From a virus, in IMG/VR virus record IMGVR_UViG_3300027917_000157, positions 1 through 26,356 of that record: DNA of 26,356 bases. One strand, 5' to 3'. A program made the position numbers and the translations under genes. The notes below the pieces were generated by a model. The model had not been told where the DNA came from, made no database searches, and was given only the letters and a program-made list of their open reading frames with translations. The first letter of the stretch is position 1; each line of letters begins with the position of its first letter. Shown here piece by piece: positions 22,054-26,356 of the stretch.

Positions 22054-22923
22054 ATGAATTTCAAAGATCTAAAAAAACATTCTAAGTTAGGTACTTTAAC
22101 TGAAAAGTTAGTAAAAGATGCAGAATCTAAAGTCTCATATGAAGACGAACGTTTCTGGAAATTAAATGTCGATAAGGCAGGTAATGGCTACGCTGTTATT
22201 CGCTTCTTACCTCCTGTAGGTGATGAAGAAAAGAATATGGTAGAGCTTCATTCTCATAACTTTAAGGGACCAAACGGGTGGTTTATTAAGAACTGTCCAA
22301 CTACTAAGAATATTGGTAAACCTTGTCCTGTTTGCGAAGCAAACAAAGAGCTATGGGCAAGTAATGATGAAAAGCTAAAGAAGATTGCGAGCAGTAGAAA
22401 GCGAAAGCTGAGCTATATCAGCAACATCTTAATCATTAAAGATCCTTCTAATCCTGAAAACGAAGGAACTGTGAGACTATTCAAATATGGTAAAAAGATT
22501 TACGATAAAATTATCGCTGCTGCAAAGCCGGTATTTGAAGACGATCCTACAATTAACGCGTTCGATATGTGGCTTGGCGCCGACTTCCGCTTAAAAGCAC
22601 AAACTGACGGTAGCTACAGAAGCTACGATTCTAGTGAATTCTCTGCTCCCAATCCAATCTCAGAAGATGATTCTGAAATTGAAAAAATCTGGAATCAGGT
22701 TTATCCACTACTTCCTCTTGTCTCTGAAGACCAATTTGAATCTTATTCTGATCTTAAGAAGAGATTCGATCAAGTTACTGGCACAAAGTCTACATCATCC
22801 TTTAATATGGATGAAGAAGACGATCAAAGATCTGTCAGTTCATCTTCTGTTGTTGAAAATGACGATGACGAAGAAGATGATGACGAAACTCTAAGTTTCT
22901 TTAAACAGCTATCCGAAGCCTAA
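22054..22923 (+). CDS. gp32: single-stranded DNA-binding protein, gp32
   Basis: This 289-residue protein is the T4-type SSB. Its zinc site has the exact T4 spacing: H68-x12-C81-x9-C91-x2-C94 (SHNFKGPNGWFIKNC, KPCPVC). Residues 1-20 include a basic LKKHSKLGTLTEKL, corresponding to the cooperative self-assembly (LAST-like) segment. The C-terminus (from about 250) is very acidic (DDDEEDDDET), as in T4, where it binds other replication proteins and occludes DNA. It coats single-stranded DNA in replication, recombination and repair, and recruits gp59. It ends the replication block just before an intrinsic terminator. Confidence 0.97.
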   Translation: MNFKDLKKHSKLGTLTEKLVKDAESKVSYEDERFWKLNVDKAGNGYAVIRFLPPVGDEEKNMVELHSHNFKGPNGWFIKNCPTTKNIGKPCPVCEANKELWASNDEKLKKIASSRKRKLSYISNILIIKDPSNPENEGTVRLFKYGKKIYDKIIAAAKPVFEDDPTINAFDMWLGADFRLKAQTDGSYRSYDSSEFSAPNPISEDDSEIEKIWNQVYPLLPLVSEDQFESYSDLKKRFDQVTGTKSTSSFNMDEEDDQRSVSSSSVVENDDDEEDDDETLSFFKQLSEA

Positions 22924-22935
22924 CTTAATAGATCT

Positions 22936-22961
22936 TGCTCCCAGAAATGGGGGCATTTTTT
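22936..22961 (+). terminator. intrinsic terminator after gp32
   Basis: TGCTCCC (22936-22942) and GGGGGCA (22949-22955) form a 7-bp stem with one G-T pair and a six-base loop, followed by TTTTTT (22956-22961). It serves the plus strand. The opposite strand has no T-run after the stem, so the convergent gp53 side is not clearly terminated here. Confidence 0.82.
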
Positions 22962-24027
22962 ATGTAATCAATTTAGTCCCGTAAGGAATCTGAGGTGATG
23001 TGTTATCTACACGGATAATATCATCACCATTTTCATCTTGAATTAACTGAGAGGATTCCTTATAAGTCATCAACTGTCTAGCATCATTTAGGAATTGTTG
23101 AAGATAAATTGGATTTAATACGGAAATATTTCTTTTTCTATTATTCAACTCTATCTCATACTCATAGTTACTGATGGGTAATGTTATGTTATACTTAGTC
23201 TCATACAGATTATTCACATTATCAAAATAAGTAATATAAGAAGCTCTATTAGAGTTGATGCTGTCAGAGTCAACTAAGAAAGTAATATCTAGATTTTCCT
23301 CATCAGTATTATCAACTTCAATTTCTATTGTTATATTTTTGAAAAATCCATCAGTTGCAATGTACCGGAAGGTATCCTTGATCCTAGAGAGATTATTGAC
23401 ATATGATAAATTGACGAGTTTTCCTAAATCCAAAGTATATGTCCATACATTTAGATTTTCATCAATAACGAAAGAACCATAATCCTCAGTTTTTTCTATT
23501 GTACTTAAATCATGTAGAAAGAGATTTGCAAAGACTGTATTTTCTATTGAATTGACTGTTATATCAAGTTCAGAATCTGTTAACTCACTTGCCAGATAAG
23601 GATAAGGTAGTTGAATAATGTTGTTTACAAATCTACCAGAATTTAGTAGAATATTATTATCTGAATCTTTTACTTCTACTGTTATAAAATGATGAGGCTC
23701 ATATAGTTCATCTCCATACTTAGAATACACATAGTTGTATAGATCTCCATCTGAGATGGGCCACTCGTCTCTTACATTAATAATTTCAGCAGAAATTAAA
23801 ACAACCCAATCATAATTAGGTGACCTGTAAAGCTCATCTGCCACATTATCAGGTCTAGCTCCATCAGGAATTACATACTTATTGAACAACCGAGTTTCCC
23901 CTTTAAGCTCATCTCTGATCTTAATCCTTCTGAATATATTTTTGGTTCTTATATAGTCAGTAGATCTTTCCTTGCTTTTTAGGAATGATGGATATTGTAT
24001 GTCTAGAAGTTCTCTAAAATATGTCAT
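22960..24027 (-). CDS. gp53: baseplate wedge protein, gp53-like
   Basis: This 355-residue protein has the conserved N-terminal domain of T4 gp53: YFRELLDIQYPSFLK, DYIRTKNIFRRIKIRDEL, LFNKYVIPDGARPDNVADELYRSPNYDWVVLI and WPISDGDLYNYVYSKYG (residues 5-110). T4 gp53 is 196 residues and helps close the wedge-hub contact; here an additional beta-rich C-terminal domain of about 200 residues is present, with runs such as VEVKDSDNNILLNSGRF. The ATG overlaps the upstream stop by one base. Confidence 0.85.
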   Translation of the reverse strand: MTYFRELLDIQYPSFLKSKERSTDYIRTKNIFRRIKIRDELKGETRLFNKYVIPDGARPDNVADELYRSPNYDWVVLISAEIINVRDEWPISDGDLYNYVYSKYGDELYEPHHFITVEVKDSDNNILLNSGRFVNNIIQLPYPYLASELTDSELDITVNSIENTVFANLFLHDLSTIEKTEDYGSFVIDENLNVWTYTLDLGKLVNLSYVNNLSRIKDTFRYIATDGFFKNITIEIEVDNTDEENLDITFLVDSDSINSNRASYITYFDNVNNLYETKYNITLPISNYEYEIELNNRKRNISVLNPIYLQQFLNDARQLMTYKESSQLIQDENGDDIIRVDNTSPQIPYGTKLIT

Positions 24028-24896
24028 CAGAACCCAGTTCCCTGTTGATTGTCGTAGTCTTCTTTGTAAATAGGAGTTAATTCAGCAAATGTCAAAGATA
24101 GTAAAACATTAACTGGTGTTCCATCAGCATATGTTGCATACATCCCATTTGCACAATAATCTACCGATAGATCAGCTAAAGCACACACTTTGAATTTATT
24201 TAAGAATGGGTGATCTCGGTTCCCTGTCTTATAAACTATTTCAAAAACATTAGGTGCATTGATAAACAGTCCAGCCCCTCCAGTAGCACCTCGTCTCTCA
24301 GGAGTCATTGATCTTTTAAGGTTGAATATTATATCTTTAATCATTGCTCCTTCTGTTTGCTTCCTAGGTGTCATCATAAAATTAAATGTAACTGGTTGTC
24401 TAAGTTTGACCCCTTTGAAAAGAAGTTCTAGATTTCCATTAAAAACAATTCCTCTACCTCTAGATAGAATATCATTCGCTGACGATGCATTACCCAGTTC
24501 TGTTGCCTTTGCTACAGCCGTAGCAATTAATGCACTTGTAGCATTCTGTCCTACTGTGCTATTTAATGTACTTAATGAATCATTAACTAATGCTTTTGTA
24601 TTTTCAACAATATTCTCAGGATCTCCAGCTAGTCCTAATACAGCCCGCTCAACTGGCCCCATAGTATTTTCACCCCAATCAACTGAATTAGAGATTCTTG
24701 GAAGAGACTCTGGAATAGGAAGTTGTATAACATACTCTAGAGACCCCGCCGCCGCCCCACCAGAAGAAACCGAAAAAGCATTAGAGGCCCCCGATCCAGA
24801 GAATAAGTCTCCAGGACTATACTTATAACTTCGTATTTCTAAGAAGTCATCCGTTATATTAATTTTGTCTTCGGGATATCTAAATCTTCCAGGCAT
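24027..24896 (-). CDS. gp48: tail tube cap/initiator protein, gp48-like
   Basis: This 289-residue protein has a Gly/Ala/Ser-rich linker (30-55), a helical region with repeated Ala/Thr (100-135), and a C-terminal tube-like domain (VTFNFMMTPRKQTEGAMI, APNVFEIVYKTGN, FKVCALADLSVDYCANGMYATYADGTPVNVLLSLTFAE). The last block resembles the end of T4 gp48 (CVLTGIDVDYTGG... SLQFTEIE), where tube-cap and tube-initiator proteins have the tail-tube fold. Gp48 and gp54 are related, so the number is less sure than the fold. Late-type motifs precede it. Confidence 0.76.
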   Translation of the reverse strand: MPGRFRYPEDKINITDDFLEIRSYKYSPGDLFSGSGASNAFSVSSGGAAAGSLEYVIQLPIPESLPRISNSVDWGENTMGPVERAVLGLAGDPENIVENTKALVNDSLSTLNSTVGQNATSALIATAVAKATELGNASSANDILSRGRGIVFNGNLELLFKGVKLRQPVTFNFMMTPRKQTEGAMIKDIIFNLKRSMTPERRGATGGAGLFINAPNVFEIVYKTGNRDHPFLNKFKVCALADLSVDYCANGMYATYADGTPVNVLLSLTFAELTPIYKEDYDNQQGTGF

Positions 24897-24906
24897 TTTT
24901 TATAAC

Positions 24907-24922
24907 TATTTATCTATTTATT
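24907..24922 (-). promoter_or_regulatory. two tandem late-type promoter motifs
   Basis: On the minus strand AATAAATA (24922-24915) is followed at once by GATAAATA (24914-24907), ending 11 bases before the gp48-like ATG at 24896. The stretch also covers the final codons of the upstream gene. Either could be a T4-like late -10 box. Confidence 0.4.
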
Positions 24923-25326
24923 TTAAAACTACTATATGGTATTTTTCTCATTTCATCTAGTTCATATGGATAAACAACATGAAGAGATCCTATAATTTCT
25001 TCCCAAGTGTATTGTCGATGCTCCGGCCAGTGGAAATTCATTGCCTTAAACCCCCAAGAATATACACTAGTTACTACAACCAGGGGAAATTCATCATATC
25101 TCAAGTTTGGGGTCTTTGCTTGATACACGAAAGTATATAGTCTTTCAACTTCTGGAACCAGTTCAGTTACAGTAAGAATCTCTAAGATACCTTGCATTAA
25201 ATCGTCAGGTTGTTCTTTACCCGTTAATTTCAACATAAAGTTAGAAATTCTACTAACAGATTTTTTGGGATTTGACTTTTTTCTGGATGTAGAAATCCCT
25301 CGTTGTTTTAACGTCTTTCTTGGCAT
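24910..25326 (-). CDS. conserved phage protein, putative virion component
   Basis: This 138-residue protein has a very basic disordered N-terminus (RKTLKQRGISTSRKKSNPKK), then a folded domain with LTGKEQPDDLMQGILEILT, YQAKTPNLRYDEFPLVVVTSVYSWGFKAMNFHW and RQYTWEEIIGSLHVVYPYELD. I recall similar proteins in cyanophages between gp4 and gp48 homologues, usually without function. Its position between two structural genes suggests a tail or head-completion role. Start overlaps the gp4 stop by one base. Confidence 0.7.
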   Translation of the reverse strand: MPRKTLKQRGISTSRKKSNPKKSVSRISNFMLKLTGKEQPDDLMQGILEILTVTELVPEVERLYTFVYQAKTPNLRYDEFPLVVVTSVYSWGFKAMNFHWPEHRQYTWEEIIGSLHVVYPYELDEMRKIPYSSFKINR

Positions 25327-25766
25327 TACTTAATTCCTAAATCATCTTCTGTCATTATCTTAAATTCAAGACCATTATCTAGACAGAATTCTCTAGCGGC
25401 TTCCCATTTACTTTGATTTTTGATATACGTCAATTGCTCATAAAGATAAGATTTTGTTTTCCTTTTAGGAACTTTTGGTTCAACTGTTTGTTTTTTAGGT
25501 TTGATTTCAATTAATAGCTTTTTGATTGATCCATTTTTCTGTTTAATTTTAACAAACATATCTGGATAATATCTTCTCACTTTTTTTGTAGTTGGATCAT
25601 AATACCTTATCGGAATCTCTTCTGATGCATATCCTATTACATTTTCATTAAGATCACAATAAATTAAAAACTTCCGTTCCCAGAGGCTTCTATAGATAAT
25701 ATTGTTTGGATTTCCCATATATTTTTTGGGATTCTTTGGTTTGAATTTACCTTTATAAGATTTCAT
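25326..25766 (-). CDS. gp4: head completion protein, gp4 (gp50/65)-like, PD-(D/E)XK fold
   Basis: The better start is ATG at 25766, giving 146 residues beginning MKSYKGKFKPKNPKKYMGNP. This matches T4 gp4 (SGKWVPKNPSKYKGD), and the next block YRSLWERKFLIYCDLNENVIGYASEEIPI matches YRSLWEKRVMDWCDRNGNVIQWSSEEIII closely. An open frame runs 29 codons further upstream but lacks similarity. The nuclease-like signature is PDMF followed by LLIEIKPKK (D, then E-x-K). Gp4 acts in capsid completion after packaging, before tails join. Confidence 0.92.
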   Translation of the reverse strand: MKSYKGKFKPKNPKKYMGNPNNIIYRSLWERKFLIYCDLNENVIGYASEEIPIRYYDPTTKKVRRYYPDMFVKIKQKNGSIKKLLIEIKPKKQTVEPKVPKRKTKSYLYEQLTYIKNQSKWEAAREFCLDNGLEFKIMTEDDLGIK

Positions 25767-25777
25767 GAAAAATATAC

Positions 25778-25784
25778 CTAAATA
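25778..25784 (+). promoter_or_regulatory. CTAAATA late-type promoter motif for the right-edge gene
   Basis: CTAAATA lies in the short divergent gap between gp4 and the tube-like gene, 34 bases before the TTG proposed as its start. TATAAT also occurs at 25787-25792. Confidence 0.38.
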
Positions 25785-25818
25785 CTTATAATAAAATAAG
25801 TCATATAGGTATTTAGGA

Positions 25819-26356
25819 TTGGCTGTAAGACAAGGTAGAATTAGTGATTTCAAACCGTTATTAACTAATTTAGCACAAACATCTCATTATGAGTTTCAAT
25901 TTGGTGGTCTTCCAGCACCATTAAGAAGCTATCTGAAAAGAAAAAATATAGATTACTCATTTGTAACAAATGAAGTGGGGCTACTATGCAACGCCGCAAG
26001 TATTCCTGGATATGACTATACAACATTTGAAGCTAGAGGAAACTTTACTGGTATTGTAGAGAAATTTGCCCACATCAGAAATCAAAGAGATACCTATTTA
26101 ACGTTCTATGTGGACAAAAGCTATAAGACTCTTATTTTCTTTAATGGTTGGATGGACTTTATTTCCAGTGGCTCATATGATCCCGGAAACATGCGGTTCC
26201 AAAATGAAAAAGGGTATCACACCAGAATGCGATACCCAGAAGAATATAAATGTAATTCCTCAAGAATTATTAAATTTGATAGAGACTACAAAGTAGAATT
26301 AGAAATTAATTTTGTAGACATGTTTCCTACTTTTATTATGGAACCTCAACTTAGTT
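25819..26356 (+). CDS. tail-tube-fold protein (T4 gp19/gp54-like), cut by right edge
   Basis: An open frame runs from the stop at 25792 to the right edge without a stop. There is no ATG in its first part. The likely start is TTG at 25819, giving (M)AVRQGRISDFKPLLTNLAQT. The visible 179 residues show a tube-like pattern: HYEFQFGGLP, VGLLCNAASIPGYDYTTFEARGNFTG, DTYLTFYVDKSYKTLIFFNGWMDFI, MRYPEEYKCNSSRIIKFD. These match tail-tube and tube-initiator proteins (strand, CxxAxxPG loop, then a W-containing helix or strand). Position next to gp4, gp48 and gp53 suggests the gp54-type initiator, but a gp19-like tube subunit or paralogue is possible. Confidence 0.62.
   Translation, partial: MAVRQGRISDFKPLLTNLAQTSHYEFQFGGLPAPLRSYLKRKNIDYSFVTNEVGLLCNAASIPGYDYTTFEARGNFTGIVEKFAHIRNQRDTYLTFYVDKSYKTLIFFNGWMDFISSGSYDPGNMRFQNEKGYHTRMRYPEEYKCNSSRIIKFDRDYKVELEINFVDMFPTFIMEPQLS

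Noticed and set aside
22634-22894. Frame-shifted plus-strand ORF inside gp32
   Set aside because: Product is a low-complexity artefact of the acidic tail codons of gp32.
24259-24828. Plus-strand frame of 189 codons over the gp48-like gene
   Set aside because: Low complexity, no known motif, and the minus-strand gene is well supported.

Overview
The window is a piece of a T4-like contractile-tailed phage (myovirus) that very probably infects a marine unicellular cyanobacterium. The T4 lineage shows in baseplate-hub genes (gp26-, gp27- and gp5-like), baseplate wedge and tube genes (gp53- and gp48-like), head-completion gp4, and the replication/late-transcription block 33-59-32 in T4 order. The cyanobacterial host is suggested by three things: the auxiliary genes typical of cyanophages (speD, thyX, phoH, glutaredoxin); small proteins of cyanobacterial families (YRG-repeat/DUF4278-like and DUF1825-like); and an RNA leader matching the glutamine riboswitch class of cyanobacteria and cyanophages. 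The DNA is visibly A+T-rich.

Layout. (1) Positions 1-9816, minus strand: one late tail operon transcribed right to left. Its order is gp26-like, a small -1-frame partner ORF, a coiled-coil/tape-measure-like protein, a hub protein with two peptidoglycan-cleaving domains, gp27-like, gp5-like OB-fold hub, a separate beta-helix spike, and a collagen-like fibre protein cut by the left edge. (2) 9927-13052 and 13049-15253, plus strand: a DEDD exoribonuclease, then a surface-glycan cassette made of a beta-helix lipoprotein, a GH130-like propeller, a GT11 fucosyltransferase-like protein and a GT2-GT25-TPR fusion. (3) 15257-17103: glutaredoxin, a small ORF, a DUF6433-like protein, an unknown protein and S-adenosylmethionine decarboxylase. 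(4) 17104-18195: a glutamine-riboswitch-like leader and a run of small, often overlapping ORFs. (5) 18197-22923: thyX, a small conserved protein, phoH, a PD-(D/E)XK nuclease, gp33-like, gp59, a DUF1825-like protein and gp32, closed by an intrinsic terminator. (6) 22960-25766, minus strand: gp53-, gp48-like, an unknown structural candidate and gp4. (7) 25819-end, plus strand: a tail-tube-fold protein cut by the right edge.

How it fits together. The minus-strand blocks build the cell-puncturing baseplate and finish the head. The plus-strand blocks make nucleotides and DNA (thyX, gp59, gp32, nuclease), switch on late transcription (gp33), adjust host metabolism (speD, phoH, glutaredoxin, riboswitch cassette) and probably modify or recognise glycans. 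Regulatory signals include two or three sigma70-type early promoters, several T4-like late motifs (NATAAATA or CTAAATA), the riboswitch, and a repeat-bearing leader before gp32 that may be an autoregulatory operator. The observations most worth checking are the candidate -1 programmed frameshift joining the gp26-like protein to the small ORF before the tape-measure-like gene, the riboswitch with its YRG peptides, and the relocation of the tail lysozyme activity from gp5 to another hub protein.
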